46,470 bases of DNA from Oscillospiraceae bacterium. GTDB lineage: Bacteria > Bacillota > Clostridia > Oscillospirales > Oscillospiraceae. The position numbers and the translations under genes were made by a program. Shown here in pieces: positions 7,738 to 16,475 of this stretch. The DNA lies in the NCBI GenBank assembly GCA_017461445.1, contig JAFTXW010000028.1:1-46470 (forward strand), written 5' to 3'. Every line of letters starts with the position of its first letter. The first letter of the stretch is position 1. The notes below the pieces were generated by a model. It made no database searches. It was not told the origin of the DNA and saw only the letters and a program-made list of their open reading frames with translations.

Positions 7738-8280
7738 TCAGAGTTTTCTGTAAACCGTGAGCAGGGTCTTTCCATATTTATAGTCCTTGGAGCGGGTATA
7801 GCCCTCATATTCAAAGGGCAGCTCCTTCCCCAGAGGACGCTCTGCAACTATTATACCACCGGATTGCAAAATGTCAATTTCCGATATACGATTTAACGCA
7901 TTTTCCAGAAAAACTTCCGCATAGGGTGGATCCAGCAGAATGATATCGAACTGTTCCGTGCAGCGGCTGAGGTAAGCCAGATAGTCACTGCGGACTACAC
8001 GCCCCTCCCCTTCCAGCTTTGTCCTTCTCAGATTTTCCTTAATAAGACGGCAGGCAGGCTCTCCCGCGTCCACAAATACCGCGTTTTTCGCGCCCCGGCT
8101 CAGGGCCTCGATACCAAGCTGACCGGTGCCGCCGAAAAGATCCAGCACCCTTGCTCCGGGGATATCAAAATTTATAATGCTGAACAGGGCTTCCTTTACC
8201 CGGTCCGTGGTGGGACGGGTCTGCATTCCCTCCGGGGTCTTCAGCTGAACGCCCCGGGCTTTTCCTGTTATGACACGCAT
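7738..8280 (-). CDS. rsmD: 16S rRNA (guanine-966-N2)-methyltransferase
   Basis: This SAM-dependent enzyme methylates G966 of 16S rRNA in the small ribosomal subunit. The 180-residue protein starts MRVITGKARG after AGGAGG. It shows the RPTTDRVKEALFSI segment typical of RsmD, the SAM-binding motif VLDLFGGTGQLGIEAL (about 45-60), and the N6/N2-methyltransferase catalytic motif LLDPPY at 115-120. The gene lies nine bases after uvrC and just ahead of coaD, in one minus-strand unit. Confidence 0.96.
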   Translation of the reverse strand: MRVITGKARGVQLKTPEGMQTRPTTDRVKEALFSIINFDIPGARVLDLFGGTGQLGIEALSRGAKNAVFVDAGEPACRLIKENLRRTKLEGEGRVVRSDYLAYLSRCTEQFDIILLDPPYAEVFLENALNRISEIDILQSGGIIVAERPLGKELPFEYEGYTRSKDYKYGKTLLTVYRKL

Positions 8281-8289
8281 GATTACCTC

Positions 8290-10110
8290 CTAGTCTTCCC
8301 CATTTGCATGGAAATGATGATACACCGCTGCAGCCGCATCCTTGGGCAGCAGCCGCTCCAGCTCCGGCAGCGTCGCCTGGCCGATGGCGGTGAGAGATTT
8401 GAACTGGCGCAGCAGCTCCTGCTTTCGCTTGGGGCCGATACCGGGAATCCCATCCAGCTCCGAATAGCGCAGACGCTTGCTGCGCAGCTGGCGGTGGTAA
8501 GTGATGGCAAAACGGTGGGTCTCCTCCTGGATGTTTCCAATCAATGAGAAGATTGCCTGCTGGGTATCGATTCCGATCTCCTGGCCCTCCGGGGTCACCA
8601 GTGCCCGTGTACGGTGCCGGTCGTCTTTCACCATGCCGAACACCGGGAAGGACAGCCCCAGCTCTTCCAGAGCCGCTACGGCTACTTTGGCATGATTTAC
8701 ACCACCGTCGATCAGAAGCAGATCGGGAGCTTCGTCAAAGCCCTTGTCCCCTGCCTTGTAATGAACAAACCGGCGTTTTACCACCTGGTGCATGGAGGCG
8801 TAGTCGTCCTGGTTGGACAGGCCTTCCAGTTTGAAACGCTTGTAGTCGCTTTTCCGGGGCTTTCCGTCCTGGAACACCACCATACTGGCAACGATGTCTG
8901 TACCGGAAATATTGGAAATATCAAAGGATTCGATCCGCCGGGGCGGCTCCATGGAGAGCATTTTTCCAAGCATCGTCAGGGTCGCGCTGACACGCTCCTC
9001 CTTGCCCGTTACCCGCTCCGCTTCCTCAAAGGCGTTCTTATTCGCCAGCTCCACCAAACGGACATTGTCGCCCCGCTGGGGGATCCGCAGCTTGGATCTG
9101 CGGCCGAACTGCTGCTCCATCAGCTGGGAGAACAGTTCGCTGTCCTCAATCTCAAAGGGCAGCAGCACGATTTTGGGTGCCAGACCACGGCTGAGATAAT
9201 ATTGCTTCAGCAGGCTGGATACGGCTTCTTTCTTATCGTCGGGACGGGGAAATACCTCGTATTCTTTGTCCAGCAGATTGCCGCCGCTGAAATGAAGCAC
9301 CGCGAAACAGGCTTTGGCTTCTGTTTCTCCGTAGCCTACCACATCTGTGTCCGCCAAGGTTCCTGCCGTTACCAGCTGCTTCTGACCAAGATTTTCGACT
9401 GCATTCAGCCGGTCACGTAAATTCGCCGCCAGCTCAAATTCCAAATTGTCCGCCGCAGACAGCATCTGTGATTTGATCTGCTCCGCAACGGCCTTATAAT
9501 TGCCCAAAAGCAGCTGCTTGGCCTGCTCCATCCGCTCCCGGTATTCGGCGCAGCTGACGCTGGGCTGGCACCAGCCAGCACACTGGTTCATGTGGTAATT
9601 CAGGCAGGGCCGCTCTTTGCCGATATCCCGGGGGAATTGTTTGTGGCAGCCCGGAAGCTTCAGGGTCAGCCGAATGGCCTCCATAACGTCATGGGTGACG
9701 CTGCGGCTGCCGTAGGGGCCGTAATACCCTGCCCCATCGTCGGCGATCTTACTGACCATGGTAATGGTGGGATAAATGTCCTTCATATTCAGCCGCAGAT
9801 AGGGATAGCCTTTGTCATCCTTCAAAAGGATATTGTACTTGGGCATATACCGCTTGATAAGAGAACACTCCAGTACAAGGGCTTCAAACTCCGACGCGGC
9901 TACGATCACATCGAAATGATGGATCTTGCTCACCATGATCCGGGTCTTCGGTGTATGGGAGGCGGTATCCTGGAAATACTGGCTGACCCGATTTTTCAGT
10001 TTTTTTGCCTTGCCCACATAAATAACTTTATCTGTTTTGTCCCGCATGATGTAGACACCGGGGGCATAGGGCAAGGATAAGGCTTTGTCTTTCAGTTCCT
10101 CAAAGGTCAT
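8290..10110 (-). CDS. uvrC: Excinuclease ABC subunit C
   Basis: UvrC makes both incisions around bulky DNA lesions after UvrA and UvrB have located them. The 606-residue protein has the GIY-YIG nuclease domain at the N-terminus (GVYIMRD at 18-24, then YVGKAKKLKNR with the catalytic Arg at 41). A Cys-rich stretch near 150-185 (CLNYHMNQCAGWCQPSVSC), a UVR domain near 205-240, the RNase H-like nuclease domain (SFDISNISGTDIVASMVVF), and paired helix-hairpin-helix motifs (LDGIPGIGPKRKQELL) complete it. Length and order are normal. GAGGAG precedes the ATG. The HPr-type gene upstream is separated by a terminator at 10129-10163, so a promoter may lie close to the uvrC start. Confidence 0.98.
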   Translation of the reverse strand: MTFEELKDKALSLPYAPGVYIMRDKTDKVIYVGKAKKLKNRVSQYFQDTASHTPKTRIMVSKIHHFDVIVAASEFEALVLECSLIKRYMPKYNILLKDDKGYPYLRLNMKDIYPTITMVSKIADDGAGYYGPYGSRSVTHDVMEAIRLTLKLPGCHKQFPRDIGKERPCLNYHMNQCAGWCQPSVSCAEYRERMEQAKQLLLGNYKAVAEQIKSQMLSAADNLEFELAANLRDRLNAVENLGQKQLVTAGTLADTDVVGYGETEAKACFAVLHFSGGNLLDKEYEVFPRPDDKKEAVSSLLKQYYLSRGLAPKIVLLPFEIEDSELFSQLMEQQFGRRSKLRIPQRGDNVRLVELANKNAFEEAERVTGKEERVSATLTMLGKMLSMEPPRRIESFDISNISGTDIVASMVVFQDGKPRKSDYKRFKLEGLSNQDDYASMHQVVKRRFVHYKAGDKGFDEAPDLLLIDGGVNHAKVAVAALEELGLSFPVFGMVKDDRHRTRALVTPEGQEIGIDTQQAIFSLIGNIQEETHRFAITYHRQLRSKRLRYSELDGIPGIGPKRKQELLRQFKSLTAIGQATLPELERLLPKDAAAAVYHHFHANGED

Positions 10111-10128
10111 GATATCTCCTCAAAAAGA

Positions 10129-10163
10129 ACCGCCTCAATGCTTTCTCGGGGCATTGAGGCGGT
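10129..10163 (-). terminator. Intrinsic terminator after the HPr-type gene
   Basis: ACCGCCTCAATGC (10129-10141) pairs with GCATTGAGGCGGT (10151-10163). On the minus strand the stem is followed by TCTTTTTGAGG. Confidence 0.9.
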
Positions 10164-10178
10164 CAAATCCAGCGAATA

Positions 10179-10445
10179 TCAATAAACGTCCCGCTGCAGC
10201 AGGGTTTCCAGAGCGTTCACAGCAGCCTCAGCATCAGAACCTACGGCGGACAGGGTCACCTTGGTGCCGGTGATGATACCCAGGGACATGATGCCCAGCA
10301 GGCTTTTGGCGTTCATCTTGCGGTTATCAGATTCCAGCCAGATGCTGCTCTCAAATTCGTTGGCCTTCTGCACGAAATATGTAGCCTGTTTGTTGTGCAG
10401 GCCGGATTCACAACGAACTACGACTTCCTTATTGAACATAATCAT
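10179..10445 (-). CDS. HPr-family phosphocarrier protein (variant active site)
   Basis: The protein has 88 residues, the normal HPr length. HPr carries phosphate from PEP via enzyme I to sugar permeases. The phosphorylated His is kept at residue 17 (SGLHNKQATYFV), but the usual HARPA is replaced by HNKQA, so the conserved Arg and Pro are lost. The regulatory Ser site is kept (NAKSLLGIMSLG, Ser48, equivalent to Ser46). This resembles HPr-like regulators such as Crh, although those usually lose the His. It may act mainly in carbon catabolite control or with a divergent enzyme I. AAAGGAG precedes the ATG. It has its own promoter (10494-10522) and a cre-like site (10577-10590) upstream. Confidence 0.85.
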   Translation of the reverse strand: MIMFNKEVVVRCESGLHNKQATYFVQKANEFESSIWLESDNRKMNAKSLLGIMSLGIITGTKVTLSAVGSDAEAAVNALETLLQRDVY

Positions 10446-10493
10446 TTACACTCCTTTTCGCCATACCTGGTCGGGTACGGCGGGTCTGTGTAT

Positions 10494-10522
10494 ATGATAG
10501 CCATTTTTACCGAAAATGTCAA
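10494..10522 (-). promoter_or_regulatory. Sigma-A promoter for the HPr-type gene
   Basis: On the minus strand a perfect TTGACA (10517-10522) is followed after 17 bases by TATCAT (10494-10499), about 50 bases before the start codon. Confidence 0.8.
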
Positions 10523-10576
10523 CTAAATTTCGTCCTGTTTTAACAATTAACTGCGAAACTTTTCGGGATTTTTTAA

Positions 10577-10590
10577 CGAAAACGTTTCCA
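10577..10590. promoter_or_regulatory. Candidate catabolite-responsive element (cre)
   Basis: CGAAAACGTTTCCA matches 12 of 14 positions of the palindromic CcpA-binding consensus TGAAARCGYTWWCA. It lies about 55 bases upstream of the -35 box of the HPr-type gene and just past the end of mutS2. Confidence 0.4.
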
Positions 10591-10610
10591 TTTCCTAATT
10601 CTGTCAAAAT

Positions 10611-12989
10611 TCAGCTGAATTCGGCAATGGTGACACCGTCCTCGCCCTCACCGTAAACGCCCAGGCGGAACTTCTTGACGAACTTATTTTTCTTCAATGA
10701 CTGCTGCACAGCGGCGCGGAGGGTGCCGGTGCCCTTTCCATGGATGATGCGGACGGAGGAGAGATTCGCGCGCATGGCTTCATCCAGGTACCGCTCCAGA
10801 ACGCAGATGGCTTCCACCGCGTCCATACCTCGCAGGTCTACTTCGGTGGGCATGGCGGTCATTTTCATTTCCCGGCCGGAGTGCTTGGGCCGCGCACCCT
10901 TTGCCTTGTAGGGATTCTCACGTTCCAGCAGATAAATTTCATCTGCCTTAGCCGTCATTTTCAGGATACCTGCCTGAAGCTGGTAGGTGCCGTCCTTGTT
11001 GATGGCAATGACACTGGCCTTGGTGCCCAGCTTCAACAGCTCCACCGTGTCCCCTACCAGGATGCCGCGGGTGGGCTGGGGACGTTCCTTTTCCGGCTGG
11101 CTGGAACGCAGCTTATCCTCCACATCGTTCAGGTTGCGGCGCAGTTCCGCCTGCCGCTGGTTAATGCCGGTGGTATCAGCATTTTCTGTCAGCTGTTTAC
11201 GCAGGGCTTTCAGCTCCTCACTGGCGATATTGGCGGCGGCACGGGCTTCTTCGATAATATGCTGGGCCTCCCGGCGGGCGGACTCCATGGCCTTTTCCTT
11301 TTCCCTGCGGAGCTGTTCGTGATATTCCTCGCTCTGCTGCTTGATCTTCGCGGTTTCCTGTCTCAGACGCTCCGCTTCCATACGGGCGGACTCCATCTGC
11401 TGCCGCTGCTGTTCCAGCTGGGAAAGTACATCCTCAAAGTCCTTGTCGCTCTTACCCACCAGATCGTCTGCTTCTTTCAGGATGTCCTCGGATAGACCCA
11501 GCTTCCGGGAAATGGCAAAGGCATTGGATTTGCCGGGAATGCCAATGAGCAGCTTATAGGTGGGCTGCAGGGTCTCCACATCAAATTCGCAGGAGGCGTT
11601 GATGACACCCTTGGTGCGCATAGCATAGAGCTTCAGCTCTGCATAATGGGTAGTGGCAATGACTCGGCTGCCCATTTTGCGGCAGAATTCGATAATAGCC
11701 ATAGCAAGAGCTGCGCCCTCAGCAGGGTCCGTGCCTGCGCCAAGCTCGTCAAACAGCACCAGGGTGCGGTCATCACACTGGGCAACCACATCCACGATGG
11801 TGCGCATATGGCTGGAGAAGGTGGACAGGCTCTGGGCAATGGACTGCTCGTCACCGATATCTGCCAGAATGGCATCAAAGGTAGACAGAACACTGCCGTC
11901 CCCTGCGGGAACATGCAGGCCGCACTCCGCCATCAGGGTCAGCAGGCCAACGGTTTTCAGGGTAACCGTCTTGCCGCCGGTATTGGGGCCCGTGATGATC
12001 ATGGTATCAAAATCACTGCCCAGACGGACGGAAATGGGAACCACTTTCTTGGGATCGATCAGAGGATGCCGGGCTTTGCGCAGCTCTACCCTACCCTTAT
12101 CGTTCATAATTGGGGCCCAGGCCTGCATCCGATAGGCCAGCTTCGCCTTGGCGAAAATCACATCCAGCTGCACCAGCATTTGATAGTCCAGATTGATATC
12201 CTCTGCATGGGCGGCGGCTTCACTGGAAAGCTCCGCCAGGATGCGCTCGATCTCCTTCTTTTCCTTCAGCTCCAGCTCCCGCAGGGCGTTGTTGGCATTG
12301 ACTGCGGACATGGGCTCAATAAAGTAAGTGGAGCCGGTAGCGGAAACATCATGGACGAGGCCGGGCACGTCATTGCGGCATTCGCTCTTGACAGGCACCA
12401 CATAGCGGCCCTGACGGATGGTGATGATGGGCTCCCGCAGGAATTTGCTGTAGGCGGGAGAGGAAATGACCTTTTGCAGACTGTCCCGGATTTTGCCGGA
12501 CTGGATGCGCATATGGCGGCGGATGTCCGCCAGAGCGGAGGATGCGTTGTCGGCGATCTCCTCCTCAGAGAGGATCGCACCAAAAATTTTATCTTCCAGA
12601 TATTTATTGGGGGTCAGAGCCTTAAAAAGGACATCCAGCACGGTTTCCTTGTCATCTTCGGAAACATAGCCTTTGATGCTCCGGGCGCAGCGCAGAACAC
12701 CCGCGATCCGCAGCAGCTCCTTAGGCTGCAGGCTGCCGCCCCGGTCGGCCCGCTCCAAAGCGGCAGACACATCGGTAACGTCTCCAAAAACAGGGTTGCC
12801 CTTCCGGGTACACAGGTCAGAGGCAGCAGTGGTTTGCTGCAGCATCAGCTCCACCTCTTCCAGGTCGGAGGAGGGCCTCACCTGCAGACAGGCTTCCTTT
12901 CCTCCCAAACTGCCTGCGCATTCGGCAAGCAGTGCCAGAACCTGGTCAAGTTCCAGCTTGTATAGGGATTTTTCGTATAATTCAGACAT
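10611..12989 (-). CDS. mutS2: Endonuclease MutS2 / ribosome rescue factor
   Basis: The protein has 792 residues and the order of MutS2: a core helical domain, the MutS-type ATPase with Walker A GPNTGGKT near residue 332 and DELGAGTDPAEG as Walker B, a long coiled coil (about 520-640), a KOW-like stretch, and a C-terminal Smr domain with the family motifs VDLRGM and IIHGKGTGTLR. In Bacillus, MutS2 recognises collided ribosomes and splits them; in other species it was linked to suppression of recombination. It starts 14 bases after the ATPase gene at 13004, with TAGGAG before the ATG, and probably ends the yqfC-recO transcription unit. Confidence 0.97.
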   Translation of the reverse strand: MSELYEKSLYKLELDQVLALLAECAGSLGGKEACLQVRPSSDLEEVELMLQQTTAASDLCTRKGNPVFGDVTDVSAALERADRGGSLQPKELLRIAGVLRCARSIKGYVSEDDKETVLDVLFKALTPNKYLEDKIFGAILSEEEIADNASSALADIRRHMRIQSGKIRDSLQKVISSPAYSKFLREPIITIRQGRYVVPVKSECRNDVPGLVHDVSATGSTYFIEPMSAVNANNALRELELKEKKEIERILAELSSEAAAHAEDINLDYQMLVQLDVIFAKAKLAYRMQAWAPIMNDKGRVELRKARHPLIDPKKVVPISVRLGSDFDTMIITGPNTGGKTVTLKTVGLLTLMAECGLHVPAGDGSVLSTFDAILADIGDEQSIAQSLSTFSSHMRTIVDVVAQCDDRTLVLFDELGAGTDPAEGAALAMAIIEFCRKMGSRVIATTHYAELKLYAMRTKGVINASCEFDVETLQPTYKLLIGIPGKSNAFAISRKLGLSEDILKEADDLVGKSDKDFEDVLSQLEQQRQQMESARMEAERLRQETAKIKQQSEEYHEQLRREKEKAMESARREAQHIIEEARAAANIASEELKALRKQLTENADTTGINQRQAELRRNLNDVEDKLRSSQPEKERPQPTRGILVGDTVELLKLGTKASVIAINKDGTYQLQAGILKMTAKADEIYLLERENPYKAKGARPKHSGREMKMTAMPTEVDLRGMDAVEAICVLERYLDEAMRANLSSVRIIHGKGTGTLRAAVQQSLKKNKFVKKFRLGVYGEGEDGVTIAEFS

Positions 12990-13003
12990 TGTTTTCTCCT
13001 AAA

Positions 13004-13669
13004 TCAGATAAGTAAAAAATGTTTCTCCAATTGCTCAAGCGTATCTTCTATCGTACTTTCTTCCGTCCGCAAATGCGTGAAAAATCCACTGTTTGCAAAT
13101 TCCTCGTAATGTTCCTGACTATTGATTCGTTCCAGACAATTCCGATAGTTGAACATGGCCCGATCTGGATCAGGTGCCTCCATGATTTTGCGGTATATGA
13201 ACTGTTTATCAGCATCCGGACGGTCAAAGAATCTATCAACAGACATACGCTGGGGGCTGAGCATAATTGCAACATGATTGTAATCAGAAATTTCCTGTAG
13301 AGTATTCACAGAAATGTTGGTATCTACAAATATTTTCTTCCCAGTAGAACATAGCTGCAGCAGCTTGATGATCTCAAGCTCTGCCGCTTCCTGGCCTGTT
13401 CCGATATACCAGGCATCATATTCCTCCGGCGTGCGGCTGATAAATTCCTGCCAACCTGACATTGTCTTAAAGTACGACAAATTAGGCTGATATTCAGGGT
13501 CAATAAGGTACATCAATTCATCGTGATAATTCTCACCGCAGCAGATACCTTCGTATTTTTCTGCAAGCAGCCGCACCATAGTCGATTTACCAGCATAGGC
13601 AGTACCATTCAGAAAATAAACATTTTCGAACAGTTTGCGCAAAAGATTGTTTTCGATTCCAATTGTCAT
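13004..13669 (-). CDS. P-loop ATP-binding protein inserted between recO and mutS2
   Basis: The 221-residue protein has a Walker A motif, GTAYAGKST, at about residues 22-30. That suggests a small kinase-like or AAA-type NTPase that grips a small molecule or nucleotide. Further on, KKIFVDTNIS and RFFDRPDADKQFIYR resemble the second strand and Arg-rich lid of such kinases. I do not recognise the exact family. Its base composition is visibly more AT-rich than its neighbours. It is not part of the conserved era-recO cluster, so it may have been acquired, although its ATG overlaps the recO stop (ATGA) and it fits the operon neatly. Confidence 0.7.
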   Translation of the reverse strand: MTIGIENNLLRKLFENVYFLNGTAYAGKSTMVRLLAEKYEGICCGENYHDELMYLIDPEYQPNLSYFKTMSGWQEFISRTPEEYDAWYIGTGQEAAELEIIKLLQLCSTGKKIFVDTNISVNTLQEISDYNHVAIMLSPQRMSVDRFFDRPDADKQFIYRKIMEAPDPDRAMFNYRNCLERINSQEHYEEFANSGFFTHLRTEESTIEDTLEQLEKHFLLI

Positions 13670-14409
13670 ATCAGTAACGATTTATAAAAGTCCAGCGTGG
13701 AAAATCCACGCTCCAATTGGGTGGTTAAGTAGGCTTCCGTCAGGGACGAAAGCTTTTGCAGTGTCTCCTCTCCAATCTGGAAGGAAAACAGCCGCTTGGG
13801 GTCACACAGGCTGATATAGCGCATAGCTGCCAGCATTCCGGCTGTTACCGGCATACGGATACCTGTGGAATCCCCGCTTCGGCAGCCATGGCATTCCAGC
13901 TGGCCGGCCGACAGATCAAAACGATCCGGGGTCTGGCTGCCGCAGACATGACAGCCGAACAGATCCGGTGTATAGCCCGCAAGGCAGGCAGAACGCAGCT
14001 CAAACACTGCCTTCACCAGCATTTCTGGAAAATTCAGCCTGGAAAGGGCAAACAGGCAATTTAAGAGCAGAGACTGCAGCTCCGGGTTGGGCAGATCCTC
14101 CTGGGACAGCACCTCGGACACCTGGGCAAAATAGGTGCCCAGAGACAGCTTGGTCAGGTCCCGGCGCAGGTTTTGAAACAATTCGATGGAATGGGCTTCA
14201 TTGATGGTGTACTGGCCCCGGTATTCAAACAGGGTGAATTCTCCAAAGGCCAGCAGCTGGCATGGGGCGATCAGGGGGCTGTTCTTCCGCCGCAGGCCAC
14301 GGGCTTTTAATGTCAGTTTGCCGTGATTGCGGCTCAGCACTGTCAGCAGGGCATCCCGGTCATTGTAGTCCGTTACCCTCAGGACGATACCCTGGATCGT
14401 CAGATACAT
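13666..14409 (-). CDS. recO: DNA repair protein RecO
   Basis: RecO helps load RecA on SSB-coated single-stranded DNA, working with RecR in gap repair. The 247-residue protein has the N-terminal OB fold (MYLTIQGIVLRVTDYNDRDALLTVLSRNHGK, written here as the first 31 positions in two blocks: strand 2-12 and 20-31). It also has a zinc-binding site with Cys at 153, 156, 173 and 176 (CHVCG and ECHGC). Size and layout are normal for Firmicute RecO. It follows era, with a short yqzL gene overlapping its start, as in other Firmicutes. Confidence 0.95.
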   Translation of the reverse strand: MYLTIQGIVLRVTDYNDRDALLTVLSRNHGKLTLKARGLRRKNSPLIAPCQLLAFGEFTLFEYRGQYTINEAHSIELFQNLRRDLTKLSLGTYFAQVSEVLSQEDLPNPELQSLLLNCLFALSRLNFPEMLVKAVFELRSACLAGYTPDLFGCHVCGSQTPDRFDLSAGQLECHGCRSGDSTGIRMPVTAGMLAAMRYISLCDPKRLFSFQIGEETLQKLSSLTEAYLTTQLERGFSTLDFYKSLLI

Positions 14410-14503
14410 GCTTTCCCTCCGTTTTCAGGTGATTGCGGTACATAAGATAGGCTTCCGGCGCACCGGTCTCCATAAAAAGCGTCCAATAATCCATTACGTT
14501 CAT
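14360..14503 (-). CDS. yqzL: YqzL-family small protein between era and recO
   Basis: A short minus-strand frame of 47 residues starts at the ATG at 14501-14503, with AGGAGG seven bases upstream. It ends at TGA 14360-14362 and overlaps the start of recO by 50 bases. The sequence (MDYWTLFMETGAPEAYLMYR near the N-terminus) matches YqzL, a protein of about 47 residues encoded between era and recO in Bacillus and many Firmicutes. The pattern W-x-x-F-x-x-T-G-x-x-x-x-Y-L is shared. The function of YqzL is unknown. Conserved position, strong ribosome binding site and length support a real gene. Confidence 0.8.
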   Translation of the reverse strand: MNVMDYWTLFMETGAPEAYLMYRNHLKTEGKHVSDDPGYRPEGNGLQ

Positions 14504-14558
14504 CCTCATCCCTCCTGGGGATAGGATTTGCTGAAAGGCCGGTGCTTACAACTGGAAA

Positions 14559-15446
14559 TTATTCGGTGTAGCCGAAGTTGCGCACCATGAAATCCGAGTC
14601 ACGCCAGTTTTCCTTGACCTTGACCCAGGTGGTCAAATACACCTTTGTGCCCATAAAACGCTCACAGTCGGCACGGGCCATGGAGGAGATTTTCTTCAGC
14701 ATGGCTCCCTGCTTACCGATGATAATTCCCTTGTGGCTGGCCTTTTCACAGTAAATGGTAGCATCGATATCGATGATGCCGTTGTCCCGCTCGGAGAAGG
14801 TGTTGATCTCCACTGCGGTACCGTGGGGAATTTCCTTTTCCAGGCACCACAGCAGCTTCTCACGGATGATCTCTGCCATCACCTGCCGCTCGGGCTGGTC
14901 AGTGGTCACATCGTCCGGGAACAGGAAGGGACTTTCCACAGCGTACTTATCGCAAAGCTCCATCAGCTGCTCCACACCGTCGCCGGTCTTAGCGGAAATG
15001 GGAATGATGGAATCAAAGGCACCGGTCTCAGCGTATACGGCAATGACCTCCAGCAGCTTGTCCTTTTCTACGGTATCGATTTTATTGATTGCCAGAATGG
15101 CAGGGCAATGCTTTGCCTGGATGCTCTCGATCAGCGCGGCCTCCTGGGTACCCACAGAGGGAATGGGCTCCACCACCAGAATAGTGGCATCCACATCGGA
15201 AATGGAATCCCGGACGGCGTTCACCATGTAATCGCCCAGCTTGGTGCGGGCCTTGTGGAAGCCGGGGGTATCCACAAACACATACTGGCTGTTGCCCCGG
15301 GTCACGATGCCGCAGATGCGGTTGCGGGTGGTCTGGGGCTTATTGGAAACGATGGCGATCTTCTCGCCAACGAGGTAATTGGTCAAAGTGGACTTGCCCA
15401 CATTGGGCCGCCCGGCAATGGTAATGATAGCGGTTTTTGTATTCAT
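14559..15446 (-). CDS. era: GTPase Era
   Basis: Era is an essential GTPase that binds the 3' end of 16S rRNA during small-subunit assembly. The 295-residue protein has G1 GRPNVGKST at 12-20, the G3 motif DTPG (VDTPGFHKA), and G4 NKID (AINKIDTVEKD). The C-terminal KH domain contains GIIIGKQGAMLKKI. The ATG is preceded by AGGAG. It lies between a GNAT acetyltransferase gene and yqzL-recO; in Bacillus the upstream neighbours would be dgkA and cdd, which are absent here. Confidence 0.98.
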   Translation of the reverse strand: MNTKTAIITIAGRPNVGKSTLTNYLVGEKIAIVSNKPQTTRNRICGIVTRGNSQYVFVDTPGFHKARTKLGDYMVNAVRDSISDVDATILVVEPIPSVGTQEAALIESIQAKHCPAILAINKIDTVEKDKLLEVIAVYAETGAFDSIIPISAKTGDGVEQLMELCDKYAVESPFLFPDDVTTDQPERQVMAEIIREKLLWCLEKEIPHGTAVEINTFSERDNGIIDIDATIYCEKASHKGIIIGKQGAMLKKISSMARADCERFMGTKVYLTTWVKVKENWRDSDFMVRNFGYTE

Positions 15447-15468
15447 AGGTTATCTCCTGTTTGCTCTG

Positions 15469-15981
15469 TTATGTACAAGCGTCAAAATAAAATTCAATGG
15501 TGCAGCCGAATTCCTCACGTTTTCCCGTGCCGTAATCATAATTTGCGATAACACCGCCCATATGTCGGTAGAAACCAAGGGCCTTGTGGTTATCCGGGTG
15601 ACAGTCTAGGAACAGCTTGGTATGTCCCTGGCGAAGGCACTCCTGTTTTATCTGCGTAAAAATCTTCCTTCCCAGTCCCCTGCCATGATATTCCGGCAGC
15701 AGATAAAAGGAATGCAGACGGAAGGTGAAATCCTTCCAGGTGCCATAGCATACCTTTCCGTAGGAGAAGTATCCCACGCAGGAATCTCCATCCAGCACGA
15801 TGTAGCACAGAAAATCGGGATTCATCAGCCGGGCGCATTCCTTCTGTACATGCCAGCGGTAATCGAAATCGTCGATCATGGCATCCGGGTAGATCCCGCG
15901 GTAGGTAGCGTCCCAGACCTTCTGCCGTATTTTGGCGATGGTCAGTGCCTCCGTGGGCGTTGCTTTCTGAAATCTAATCAC
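15469..15981 (-). CDS. GNAT-family N-acetyltransferase
   Basis: I start it at the GTG at 15981, because AGGAGG lies seven bases upstream and the acetyltransferase fold begins directly after it (VIRFQKATPTEALTIAKI). That gives 170 residues. The acetyl-CoA-binding motif is HSFYLLPEYHGRGLGRKIF, with the typical R/Q-x-x-G-x-G/A loop, followed by the FLDCHPDNHKALGFYRHMGG segment. The substrate cannot be told. The start overlaps the end of ybeY by eight bases, so translation is coupled. It takes the place that dgkA and cdd hold in related clusters. Confidence 0.88.
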   Translation of the reverse strand: MIRFQKATPTEALTIAKIRQKVWDATYRGIYPDAMIDDFDYRWHVQKECARLMNPDFLCYIVLDGDSCVGYFSYGKVCYGTWKDFTFRLHSFYLLPEYHGRGLGRKIFTQIKQECLRQGHTKLFLDCHPDNHKALGFYRHMGGVIANYDYGTGKREEFGCTIEFYFDACT

Positions 15982-16474
15982 GCTGCATCCTCCTGATCGT
16001 TGCGGCGATGGCTTCCTCCCTGCCCCGCATCTGGGCCTTCTGGGGGCCTTCGTCCAGATGGTCATAGCCCAGTAGGTGGAGCATAGAATGGATGGTTAAG
16101 TACCCCACCTCCCGGCGAGTGGAGTGGCCGAATTCCTGAGCTTGGGCCACTGCTCGTTCCAGGCTGATGCACATATCTCCAAGAGGAACCAGTCCCGTAT
16201 CCGGGTCTTGGTAGTCTACCCAGTTGGAGGGAGGGTTTCCCGCTTCCAGCTGGAACATGGGAAAGCTAAGCACATCCGTGGGCTTGTCCAAATTGCGGCT
16301 TTCCCGGTTGACGATCTGAATACCTGCGTCATCGGTGACCAGCACATTGATCTCACAGGGAACGCTGACCCGCTCCGCGTCCAGCGTGGCATGGATGCAC
16401 TTACGAATGATGGATTTGATCACAAGGGTTTGCAGACTCAACTGCTCAAAAACGATATTGATTCTGTGTTTCAT
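15974..16474 (-). CDS. ybeY: Endoribonuclease YbeY (rRNA maturation factor)
   Basis: YbeY is a zinc-dependent RNase needed for 16S rRNA 3'-end maturation and ribosome quality control. I start it at the ATG at 16474 (MKHRINIVFE), preceded by GAGGAA, which gives 166 residues. The metal-binding signature HSMLHLLGYDH is present, with His at 129, 133 and 139. The upstream RESRNLDKPTDVLSFP segment is diagnostic for the family. It begins one base after the phoH stop codon, the usual arrangement. Confidence 0.96.
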   Translation of the reverse strand: MKHRINIVFEQLSLQTLVIKSIIRKCIHATLDAERVSVPCEINVLVTDDAGIQIVNRESRNLDKPTDVLSFPMFQLEAGNPPSNWVDYQDPDTGLVPLGDMCISLERAVAQAQEFGHSTRREVGYLTIHSMLHLLGYDHLDEGPQKAQMRGREEAIAATIRRMQRD

Positions 16475-16475
16475 A

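Noticed and set aside
11646-12965. 439-residue open frame opposite mutS2
   Set aside because: Antisense shadow with no start signal; mutS2 is full length.
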